Shown one piece after another: positions 36,026 through 49,612 of a DNA stretch of 64,000 nucleotides. The stretch is from Panaeolus papilionaceus (Eukaryota; Basidiomycota; Agaricomycetes; Agaricales). Each line of letters starts with the position of its first letter. Within the stretch, counting starts at the first letter, position 1. The translations under genes were made by a program, and so were the position numbers. The DNA lies in NCBI GenBank assembly GCA_015501605.1, contig JADNRZ010000004.1:1426001-1490000 (forward strand). Reading direction: 5' to 3'. A model generated the notes under the pieces. That model made no database searches. It saw only the letters and a program-made list of their open reading frames with translations, and was not told the origin of the DNA.

Positions 36026-37735
36026 CTACCCAGGAGTATACTGAGGTGGTACCTCCACCACTGGTGGTGGTCGATTAGGTCGAAGAGGGACATTACGAAT
36101 ACCACTGTCTTCATGCATAACCACGCGTGCACCTTGTGTGTCAACGGTCGCAGCGGGGTTTACGTTTCCACGCTGCATCAGCTCTCGCTGAAATTTTGTG
36201 GGCATCTCGGCCTGGGCATTGAACGTGTTCGGTGAAATTACGCCTGAAGGTGATGGGTCGTGAAGACCCAAGCCATTCGTGACTGGACGACCGTAACCAG
36301 AAACAGAGCCAGACGTGGAATTGCTGAGAGGCGATACCATATCACTATTCGTGTTACTGTAGCTAGTATTCGATTGGTGTCCAGGGGTGTAGGGCCGGTC
36401 ACTGCTGGGTCCACGATTCGGAGAAAGTGGGGTTGGAAACTGGTATCCTGTGTTCAACCCAGCCTGCGCAGCAGTTTTTCCGTTACGGGGTAGGGTCATA
36501 TACGATAGTTGACTCATTGACGGATCATGAGAAGGTGCACTTGGGGGGTCGAAGGGTGAGCGAGTTGTGTCGATGATCGTGATGTTGTGAGGTGCCGCGT
36601 TCTTTGCCTTCCGCATCTTGTCGCGCCGCCTCATGTAAAAGAAGACCAAGAATGCACCCACGAGGATCGCGAGACCTCCTAAAATGCCGCCAACAATCGC
36701 TCCCGTATTGGAGCTAGACTTCTCGTTACCGTTGTTCGAAGAACCAGGTGGAGACGTGCTATTATTACCCCCGTTGCCAGCTGATAGGACAGTACCATTT
36801 CGGACGACCAGGTAATCCAATGTGAGTGGCGTTGTTTGCCCACTTCCTAGGAAAGTTACCGTCAGCTTATGAAGGCCGGGTGAATAATCTGATGTCCTGA
36901 AGAATTCTTGATTATAGATGGTTGGAACATCCTTGTTGGGAAGACCGTTGAGTAGGAAGTTTATGGGTGTGTCATCATCAATCGAGTATGTTCCAGCGGC
37001 CGGTGCTATGGGAAGTTCACGAGGGATAAAACCAAACCAACTCAATGAGACGCCTAAAAATGAGATTGTGTCAAAAACAGACGAAGACACATCTGTTGAA
37101 CTCCATACCATTAAAATAGAAGGTAAAAGTGGATCCCTGTATCCCCGTCATGTTAGCCGAGCCACCCAGCGACTGCCATCCTGGTCCAAACTGAAGCTCT
37201 GGGTCATTGTTTTCTACAACTATGGCTTTGTCGGTAAGCGGGACACTTGCAGATGGTTCGTAATCGATTGCGTCGAACCAAAAGGTTTGAGATTTCGCGA
37301 CAGTAACATTGATAGTCAGGAGGTGGACGCCGTCTTGAAGGACAAGGGTATCGGGGGGTGAGCACAGCACCCAGTTATTTTCGAAGAATGCGAAGGGATT
37401 TGATCGTATTGGAACATTGTCGACAAAGCACGTCCATTGTGGATCGATGACTCCAGTGTCATTACGGATGTTATTAGACCCCCAGACGGTTACGTCCGTT
37501 CCTAACCAGAGGGCAATCCGTTAACCACTAAGCCGCCTCACGCTAGATATCAAAGGGACTCACCACTGAAGGTAAATGACAAACTAGCGTCCTGGATGGT
37601 ACCGTGCAGCGTCTTATTATACGTAGGTCCGAAGTTCCCATTCTTATCTTGAGAGCCTGTGCCATCCAAAAACCATGGACCCGCATACTGGATCAGGGGA
37701 TTGGTATCATCGACGCGCACCCTTCGAACTGCCAT
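36026..37735 (-). CDS. Array membrane protein, copy 6 (two beta-repeats, one span, C-terminal PPxY)
   Basis: Exons 37564-37735, 37109-37501 and 36026-37053 give 530 residues, the longest of the family. ATG 37735 opens MAVRRVRVDDTNPLIQY. Repeat 2 begins IVVENNDPELQFGPGW. The linker carries Asn/Ser-rich sequence and the span is GAIVGGILGGLAILVGAFLV (about residues 306-328), followed by MRRRDKMRK. The roughly 200-residue tail is rich in Ser, Pro, Asn and Tyr and contains VVMHEDSGIRNV. It ends VEVPPQYTPG. Both introns are canonical and phase 1. This copy lies at the upstream end of the array, next to 1.6 kb of gene-free DNA, and may be nearest the ancestral gene. That last point is a guess from position only. 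Confidence 0.83.
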
Positions 37736-39308
37736 GATCTTGCAGTAGTTGCCCACACCAACTAAAGAGAAAGAAAGAAATTAAAAGGGCAGATAATCCA
37801 GCTTCTGAAGATGAAGTTAAGAGGTTAAAAGAACTGTAGAAAAGAAACGGAAGAAAGGAGCGTACCAAGGAGAGTGCAGTCTGGTACAAGTGGCCGTGGA
37901 CGTCGGTGGCAAACGAGGAGGCTTGAAGCGATGTAGGAAGTTCACATCCGTTCAGGGTCGCCGTGTTACTTGTTTAAGGCGGATTTACGCAGATACCTAC
38001 AAGATCTTAATTTAAACGATAACCTGTTGCATCCATCAACAACAGGTGTTTCAATAGTTACTCACGCCCCGCAAGCGTGAAGCCCGAGTTTATGATCAGG
38101 TGCAGATAATCCGTTATTTTTAGGAATTATATATGAACCATTGTCCATTTTCACTAGTCCAATAAAAAAAAGTCACTACTTATAGTCACTGTGAATTGAG
38201 CTTTTACCTTGGGCTCGACACTGATCAGCTGAACAAACCTCTGGAAGCAATAAATAACTAGAAATTTTTGACTTTGAAGCAAGTATGGAATTTTTACCCA
38301 TTGGTGTTTTGGATAAATTGTGGTTCAGAACTCAGGGAGAACGAGCTCGGGGACTCAGGCTGATTGCGGGCTTTTGGCATCACCCAGTTTGTTTCGTTCA
38401 GTCAATATGGGCGTCACGGCAGATTGCTCCTGAACCTCGCCTTATCGTCCTCCATAACCAGTACCAGTCAAGGTTCTAGAAGGATCCTCTCTTTGATTCC
38501 AGAATGGTGCCATGGTACATCAAAGACTAGTTTAGGTACCTCAGGACGGCACCAGTAGTCTTCCAGTTGACCCGGCCCCGACTAACATGTACACATTCGA
38601 CCTACGATAAGGACACCGCATTTCAAATCAAACCCTCGCAGGGGGGCATAGGTCTCACTACGGAGACTAACCTGACTAACACTGCTCCAGCTTAGTGCGC
38701 AGATAATAATTTCAGTTCGTGCCGCAACATTGCTAGGACCATCTCACGTGCACTAGTAGCAGTTATCGAGATGGATACTACTATGACTCTGAGCACATAG
38801 ATGAAACCAACTTGCCCAGGGGTCACTAAATCACGACAGTAAATCCTCGAATTGTTTTGAGATCATCTACCCGAGCTGCATTTTTAGCTGCTCGCGTTTA
38901 CCCGCCGTCCCAGCTCTGGCAATCAGTACGATTCGTATATAGGTCCATGCCCAAACTGCCCATGTCAATAACAGCCTGGCTCTATAATACTATCGGTATT
39001 TATGATTCAAGTTCTTGTTCAATCTGGCAAGGTAATACAGCAAGGTTTTTTAGGACAAGTATAAGTACGCCTGAACCAAGCCTGAAACCTTGATACTTGC
39101 GAATTCACGTCGAAATGAAATATTTACAAATGGAAAGGGGACACATGCCAATGATGCCTTGGGAATACATACCAAAGCATGATCTTATCATCGTGGTTGT
39201 TCCCACCTGTGTTTTACAACAACCGTGGTTGTTCTTGAAAGCTTGACATGTCTCTGCTGCACGATAGTTGGCGTCTTATAATTCTAAGTAGCCTTCAGCA
39301 CAACCCCA
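37736..39308. other. Intergenic between the array and the RING gene (divergent)
   Basis: Pyrimidine tract and likely 5'UTR intron of copy 6 lie at about 37756-37870 (acceptor CTTTAG). Beyond that, I see no gene; frames are short and unconvincing. Confidence 0.4.
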
Positions 39309-41479
39309 ATGTCGACAGTCAGAGATGATCTGACGCCCGTTTTTGTTACGATTCATCGCGCTCCTGCCCTGTGGGATTTTGTTTTGTCAAAATATTTCGT
39401 CGGTTTAATCGCAACAGTATGTTCTTATTGACTCGTGGAAGGGGCGTTTATTCACATTCTACTATTACAGTCTCTAGTGCTCTTCAGAATTAAAAATGTC
39501 ATTCTGCCATCACGACGTGCTTCTCCACGAAAAGGACTACACCAGTCTACGCTGGGCCGACTTCATGACACGTTCTTCCCCGTGAACTTTGAAAAGACGA
39601 CGACACGAATCGCTCTCCAAGCTCCATCTATTTGCTTTCTACTGAAAGCCATGTCATTTTGGCTGCTGGTCATGCTGCAAATATTTGGGACAATTCCACT
39701 CTCAGGATCCCAGACTCTAAAACGAGTTACCTCTAACCCATGGGTAAATTTGGATTTCGTCCAAGTCCAAGTGGAAAAGTTAGACCGATGGTTTATCCAA
39801 AAACCGATGGACGACATTTGCTGGGTCGTGTTTTGTGCTGCAGCTGTTTCAGTTATCAGTGAGACATTCATCACGACTCTAGACGGAGTTGCAAGTGGTA
39901 TGCATCACAGCCCAACGGCGGATTATTTGAACCTGGTGAGTGGTTCATGAATTGGTTTGGCGTTTATGCTCAATTTAAAAACATAGTTCACCTTTGCCTT
40001 CCTTCTACATGATTGCGCCCCGAAATTCTCGCATGCCTTGAGATTTGGTCCAGGTTTACCATCCAGACCAGCAAAAGACAAGACAATCTATATGTTCATT
40101 GTCCTGTTTCAACGTATTATTTATCATTTGCTATTTGCCGTTAAGCGACTCTCGACCAAACGACTTATCCCCACTACATTTGCTGCCATTATGTCCCTTG
40201 TCGTGTTTCATTCTTCTCCTACTTCCATGGTTTCGTGGTCCAATCTGCTCTATTTAATCCCTGGCCTATTAGTGTCATGGTTGATAGCAGTCGTCCTTTT
40301 AGCCTTCACTCTCAACGTGATCACCCAACTTTATGTTAAAGGATTTGCGGACTATGTATTCCTGATTGACAAAGATAAACGGAATGGCCGTAAGAACGTT
40401 GTTTATCCACTATCTTTGAACTTGCTGATATTCTGCTCATTTTTAGAAACAACCTCAACACGAATTTCTCCTCGTAATTTTTTGCACATGTTGCCTGCAG
40501 ACGCAGAATTTGTCGTTATCTTACTTCAATTGGGTACCGCAAGCTTGAATTCCACTCAACAGCTGATTGAGCAAGGTGGCCAAGCCACCGCACCTGCCTT
40601 CCTTGCCACACCGACAAATTTAAAGGAGTACCATCCTACACACGGCACCGTCAACATAGGACGCTCATCTGTTGCGAAAATAAACCCTGGCTACGACACC
40701 GCCCTCCCCGCTCTCTCTGCAAGCACCTTACATTTCGAGAAGGTCGGTTTCTCCAATGAAGTGCGACACATTCAACTTGGCTTCAATGACCTGGAGGGGA
40801 AAAGATCGCACAACGAGATTTCCGCCACGTTTCTGATGTTCCTCTCCGCTTGGAAAGGGGTTATGAGGTGCTTGTTCGCAAAAACCAAATCGTCATCATC
40901 ATCAACGAGCGCAAGGTCAGAGTCTGGTGTCGATGAAACGACTACGACCGCAGCACCTGTACCTGAGGCAACAAAATCGGAGGGAGAGGAAGAAGCGACT
41001 CGTAATGATATTCAAGAGGAGGCCATGAAACCCAACACCGACATCCTTCTTAGTACCTCAGCTGAACGGAATACGCTGCTTGGGTCGTCTTATCAAAACC
41101 CGTCCCATTCCATCTCCAGAACTTCTCACTTTAGCTACACATTCGACGAACCACCGACACCATTGGGGGATTCTCGACCAATACCTTTCAACCAATGCGT
41201 CATTTGCAACAACGCACCACGAGATATAATTTGTTGGCCTTGCCGGTATGTGTTGAGGTTCAATGTACTCCCTTAAGTCTTACAATTTTCTGCTGTTTTT
41301 GCAGGTGTCTGGCGGTTTGTGACCAGTGCCGAATGATTTTGGTGACTCACAGCTCCTCCCGCGATCATCATTGTCCGTGTTGTAGACAACGGTGAGTATC
41401 CTTATTTCTCAAGCTTCTTGTAATCTAAAGTCAATGTCATTGCAGTGTCGAGGGATATTCCCGTCTGTATTTTCCCTGA
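39309..41479 (+). CDS. Multi-spanning RING ubiquitin ligase, Asi1/Asi3-like
   Basis: Five exons (39309-39416, 39471-39935, 39987-41245, 41305-41391, 41446-41479) give 650 residues. Hydrophobic spans include SFWLLVMLQIFGTIPL, ICWVVFCAAAVSVI, IPTTFAAIMSLVVF and LLYLIPGLLVSWLIAVVLLA. A Ser/Thr/Glu-rich loop follows (about residues 480-575). The extreme C-terminus is a RING-HC finger, CVICNNAPRDIICWPCRC, then CDQC and CPCC, closing with VEGYSRLYFP. A C-terminal RING of the form WPCRCLAVCDxCR after several spans is the layout of the Asi ligases, which act in yeast at the inner nuclear membrane in protein degradation. That location here is inference. The gene start on MSTVRDDLTPVF is chosen because its exon joins in phase and reads like coding sequence; the earlier frame lacks an ATG. 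Confidence 0.82.
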
Positions 41480-41719
41480 CCACACCGACTTTGGCTGTTG
41501 CGAAATGCACGCTTTCCCAAGGAATATTCTCTGGTTGATCTATCTCAACGTCAGTTTTGCCATGCTAGCACAGTCGTGTCCTCCTGCAATCTTTTGGACG
41601 TAATCGTGATTCGTGAAAAACGGAAGAATGATTTTATTTGTGCTACCCCACACCGTTATGTTCTAGCCCCGCTAAACAATCACCCACATCCCTCAACAAC
41701 GCGTTGACTACGGCCCCAC

Positions 41720-42228
41720 CTAACAATCCATCATGGGCATAGGAGGACCTGGAATAACCGGACCTAGATCCAATGGCAGAGGATTGTCGACTTGCTGCAG
41801 AATTGCGTCCGTAGGGAGCACCAAAACGGCATTATCATCGAATGTCTGAATATTGTAGTCCTCAATGACCAGGTCGACACCAGGACCGACAGGAATTCTC
41901 GTTTTGTCTGTGGTGATGACGGAGAATTCACGGGCGACAGGGTCTTCGAACTCTCTGTTAAGAACACAGTTAACACCGATAGAAACCGTTAAATACGGCT
42001 GTTGGCTGACTGACCTGGGTTGAGGGTCTTGAAGTCTGTGAGGTGTGTGTTGACTATCTCGGCTGGTAGACACCAATCGCGTTAAGACCTTTTCTTTATG
42101 TTATGAAGCAGGAACCAAACATACCTCACAAGTCCACTGTCTTCCGCAACGCGAATTCCAAAGGGTGCACCCATAACCAATGGGATAAGAGAGACGACGG
42201 AAAGAATTTGAACTGCCGATGTCTTCAT
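41720..42228 (-). CDS. Small secreted protein, unknown family
   Basis: Exon 1 (42228 to about 42125) encodes a strong signal peptide, MKTSAVQILSVVSLIPLVMG, then APFGIRVAEDSGLV. After an intron ending at CTACCAG or GATAG (about 42060) the frame continues to a stop at 41720. The C-terminal part reads VAREFSVITTDKTRIPVG, VIEDYNIQTFDDNAVLV and ends PGPPMPMMDC. A 60-nt GT-AG segment at about 41958-42017 is a multiple of three with no stop, so it could be spliced or retained without breaking the frame. The product is about 130-150 residues. It is Pro-rich at the end and has few cysteines. The neighbouring RING gene converges on it, 240 nt away. No domain recognised; secretion is the only inference. 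Confidence 0.6.
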
Positions 42229-43023
42229 ATTATTTGGATTTGATTCGAATTATAACAAAGGTGACTTGAAATGACGTGGATTTGACAGTCGTTCAATCTC
42301 AAACTTGAGGGATGCAAAGGGGGTGTGCAGTCAACGCGCGCTTTGAGGATGTGGGAGGTTGGGGTGAGACCAGCTGAAGAGCATCATTCCGCATCGCAAG
42401 GATACTTATATGTGTTTCAAACCCCCCCGGCCACACCCATCACCGAAAATTCCGATTACGATTCATCATCTTTTTTTCAGTGCTCTGCTTGTTCGTCCCT
42501 TGATGCGGTCGAGTTCGGTGTATCCAACGTTGCAACTAAGTGTAATGGAGTATAGGTTTGATGCAAAAACATGGATAACGGTCTTGAAATTCTCGTCAAG
42601 AACCAGCGTCTCTCAAGAAATGCAAGAAATTGGGTTAGTATTTGTGTCCATATCTCCATCTTGGAAATCGTGTTGTGGCTGCACAGGCCACAAGGGTTGG
42701 CGGCCCTGAGGTGACTGCAGAGGCTGTTGTGTTGCTGAAATGCTGGGGAGGTGATGCCATCATGTTGTCTCCAACACGGTCTGGGCAAGGAAAGCCTGAA
42801 GTTGAGTGTTGTTTCAGCGTTCGACCTGATCGTGCTCAAAAAACCTGAGAGACATGAAGTCGAAAACTGTTGCATTTCAAATGATTTTCGAAGAGTTTTA
42901 AATTCAATATATAGCTGTGGATTCAGGCAACATCCACCAACGTAAGAGTGAGGTCATCTACACCGGAACTCAGATAACGAATATTAATCCGTGCCCTTTG
43001 ACACTCGGAGAGTTCAAGCACAT
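42229..43023. other. Intergenic, no gene seen
   Basis: Promoter region of the small secreted protein and 3' flank of the cutinase gene. The open frames at 42325-42875 overlap on opposite strands and have no supporting features. Confidence 0.4.
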
Positions 43024-43840
43024 TTAGAGCTTGGAGAGTGCAAGCGCCTTGCCTTTGAAGCTCCTTCGTTGAACTTGTTTATCGATGAATTTCACCGCGG
43101 CTGTAAGGTTCTGTCAAACCGTATTTTCAGCATACCGCACCTAAAAGCGCACCAAACGGGAACACCTACATGTCCATAGCTAAAGTGAGACGAATAAATG
43201 TTATAAAAGTTTCTCGAGCAGATCCTGTCCCCCCCATGACGAAATGTCAAGCGGCGGTCTTCAAGAGGAGGGGGAAGTCGGTGATGAAAGAGTGGATCCC
43301 CAAAGGTTACAACTGCGACGATACTTTCCCTTTCCAATTTCGTCAGATGCAACGCAGTGTCATGCGTCAGTTGGGCACCTTGACTAAAAAATAAACAGTT
43401 AAAAGTCAGTACAGAGCTCAGATGAACGAAGGAGAAGGGGTTTATCGGAATACTAGCCTATATCCAGACATAACCACGTCTGAAGTCGGGCAGAGCGTCA
43501 ACACGGATTTGACCATAGCAGTCATGATCTGGCCATCTTCCTGGTATCCTCCGTGCAAAATACCATCTGTTTCAGCAGTATAGTCTACACCCAGAAAGCT
43601 GAGCGTCTTTCTTCGCGCGGCCAAACGTCGGGAGAGGTCTTCCTTGAGGGGTGGTCCCACGAGTGCGCCGAGAACAGGCGGCTCACCAGTCCCTCGAGCA
43701 AAGATGACATAGACATCGTCACATCGAGGTTTGATGCCCTCGGTTTCTGTCTTCACGACCGACACAGATGGCGATGGCCTCTGAAGGAATGAGGGGTCCA
43801 CAAGGGGGAGCAGAGAGAGGATATGGCAGAGTAGAACCAT
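43024..43840 (-). CDS. Cutinase-family serine esterase, secreted
   Basis: Hydrolyses cutin or acetyl/ester bonds on plant polymers. Three exons (43458-43840, 43166-43383, 43024-43100) give 225 residues, normal for the family. The start is ATG 43840, giving signal peptide MVLLCHILSLLPLVDPSFLQ. The oxyanion-side block is CDDVYVIFARGTGEPP. The catalytic serine is S128 in GYSQGA, split by intron 1. The aspartate is D180 in GDRIC and the histidine is H194 in SSHFSYGH. VAVVTFGDP is also diagnostic. Intron 1 (43384-43457) must use a GC donor (AG|GCTAGT): the nearby GT gives a stop codon and destroys GYSQG. A short Lys-rich tail ends at 43024. Whether it prefers cutin or acetylxylan cannot be said. 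Confidence 0.87.
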
Positions 43841-43887
43841 GGCAGAGTTCAACGAGTTGTAGGTCCTAAACGCAGCTGAACCGGAAA

Positions 43888-43895
43888 CTTATATA
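43888..43895 (-). promoter_or_regulatory. TATA box of the cutinase gene
   Basis: TATATAAG on the minus strand ends about 48 nt upstream of ATG 43840, a typical spacing for a strongly regulated fungal secreted-enzyme gene. Confidence 0.5.
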
Positions 43896-44459
43896 CTGCT
43901 GGCTTGAATAGCAGAGGACTGTCGCAGTGGCAGCGGCGTAACAGCTTCTTTGAAGCCCTACAGTGTAGAGTCGGGAAGATTTCATTCAAAAATGGAGTCC
44001 AATACTTATGAGGGTTTCCCGAAGGTTACAAAGTGCGCGTTGACGGGAAGCACATTTGGCCAGCTGGTTAGGGTGAAAAAATTAAATCCAAATCTGGGTG
44101 GTGCTAGGACGGCGCTTATTCCAGAAACAGGCCAACCTGAAGTTAGCTATGGCACCATCGACAACCGCACAAACCCTAATATCAACCTGCAACCAAATGG
44201 ACAAGATGAATCGTTAATTTACTACAATCTAGACCTGGGTAAATATACGATGAAGGAAGAAGAAAGCGGATGCAACAAGAAAATGACCATTGCGTGATGG
44301 GATTTACCTGGATAAATAACCTGCAACGAAGCCCGTTGAGTAGGTAAGTATTACAACAACAGAAAAGCAGTATGAGTGTCCAAAATGATGAGGTTGTCAA
44401 TGTCAAGCAGGGTGAAGTATTACAAGATGTGAGAATTGTCTTTCGTGTATGAGGTACAA
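43896..44459. other. Intergenic with one unsupported open frame
   Basis: A plus-strand frame from ATG 43992 to 44297 encodes 101 residues (MESNTYEGFPKV...). It is soluble, Asn- and Gly-rich, with no known motif, no promoter signal and a neighbour's promoter overlapping it. I do not call it a gene. Confidence 0.35.
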
Positions 44460-45855
44460 TTAAGATGTGGCATCTCCGCTGGATTTATTTTTGTTTTTGC
44501 TTCCCTTTGGTCGCCCCCTGGGTCGCTTAACTTGGTTCTCTGAGGGTGCGCTGACAGGCGCACTTCTTTTCGTCGCAGTTCCCGAAGACGATGAAGGCAC
44601 AGCAGATTGACGTGCTGACTGAGAACTTGACTGGGTTTGGGATTCATTCCCATTTAACCGACGCTCTGTCAAATATCTGTAGCGAATATCGTTGAGTGAT
44701 TGAAGCTTCAAGGGGGCAGTGAGGATCTTCTTACTGAGCGGTTTTCTCTTCTAGAGTACTCTGAAGGGTTGGCATAGGGGGTTGTCCTAGTTCCCCTCTC
44801 AGTCGGTCGACGTCTGCCTTTGCAATGGCATAGTCGCCTTCTGTGAGCTGATCAATCTTAGCCCGTGTATCCTTGCATCTAGACGGATGATCGGTCAACC
44901 AGGTTTTGGCGTGCTAAGGGAGACGTGAGCGTACTCTTTCTCTAACGATGCCTCCATCATATCAACCTGGTGAGTACTGGTTAGATTGTCATACGTCATG
45001 AGATGCTGCGTGTGCGGATACCTTATCACGATCCTCGTTTATCTACAAACAAGAGTAAAAAATGGGATCAAGGATTGGTTGAGAAGACAGACCTCTCTCA
45101 AAGCATTAAGGAGCTTTGTACGTTCACTTTCCAACCTATAACAAATCTTAATTAGCTATGGTTGACTGGGTGGATCAAATAAGTGCTTACTTGTTCTTTT
45201 GCTCCCGAAGGTCCTGAATAGCCTTATTCTTTGCTTCCAGTGACGCGTGGGCTGAGAGAATATGTGCGGTATGCAACTGAAGTGTCAAAGCGTGTTTTCT
45301 GCATGATAAAGTCCAGATAAGAAAGGGTTTACGACATAAATATAGGGGGGGATATGGCATTATTTCTTGAATGATGTATGTGTCGCTTAGATGGTTTCCC
45401 AATAAGACTCCAAGAAACGACGGCTGATCCATGCCGACGTGAAAAAAAGGTGGCTAGTTTTCTCAAACTTACTTGAGTTCGGCCATTTTGGCTAGCTGTA
45501 CCAAGTCTTTCGTCCAGTCACCCTTCGCTATCAGAGGGCCAGCAACAGATCCACTCGATTGTGGTGTTGTCTGGTGTAATTGTTGTTGCTGCTGCTGCTG
45601 TTGTTGCTGTTGTTGCTGCTGCTGTTGAATCTGCTGTTGAATCTGCTGCTGCTGCTGCTGCTGTTGTTGTTGCTGTTGCTGCTGCTGGTGATGAACTTGA
45701 TGCATCTGAGGTTGATGTTGCTGCTGGTGCGGCTGTGGCAATGAATGCCTCTGTGTATCACTGGGAGCGACATGAGTTATTGGTAGCTGCTGATGATTTG
45801 GTGGATTGTAATGGATGTATTGTTGAGGATGGTGATGTTGAATATGTTGGGACAT
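44460..45855 (-). CDS. Gln-rich coiled-coil protein with C-terminal AT-hook (putative nuclear/chromatin factor)
   Basis: Exons 45473-45855, 45191-45298, 45093-45135, 45022-45042, 44735-44913 and 44460-44676 join in phase to 316 residues. The N-terminus is His/Gln/Pro-rich with a polyglutamine tract. A conserved-looking helical core follows (GDWTKDLVQLAKMAELKK, then Lys/Glu/Leu heptad-like sequence to DYAIAKADVDRLRGELG). The C-terminus is Ser-rich and ends with KRPRGRPKGSKNKNK, a classic AT-hook that binds the minor groove of A/T-rich DNA. A nuclear role is therefore likely, but I do not recognise the family. The join between exons 4 and 5 is uncertain: an alternative acceptor (exon from 44966) adds VDMMEASLEKEYAH but then ends in a stop. 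Either there is alternative splicing or one base is missing. Confidence 0.65.
45577..45690 (-). repeat. CAG/CAA tract encoding polyglutamine
   Basis: Imperfect CAG/CAA repeats inside exon 1 of the coiled-coil gene. On the minus strand they encode two Gln runs separated by IQQQIQ. The mixed codons should limit slippage, but length polymorphism between strains is likely. Confidence 0.9.

Positions 45856-49612
<3,757 letters not shown>

Noticed and set aside
37502..37563. tRNA A-box-like string (GGCTTAGTGGTTAAC, minus strand) in an intron of array copy 6
   Set aside because: No B-box at the right distance and no cloverleaf; the segment is fully explained as intron 1 of copy 6.
43992..44297. 101-codon ATG-initiated plus-strand frame between the cutinase and coiled-coil genes
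   Set aside because: No motif, no promoter or splice evidence, and lies between a strong promoter and a 3' end; chance cannot be excluded.
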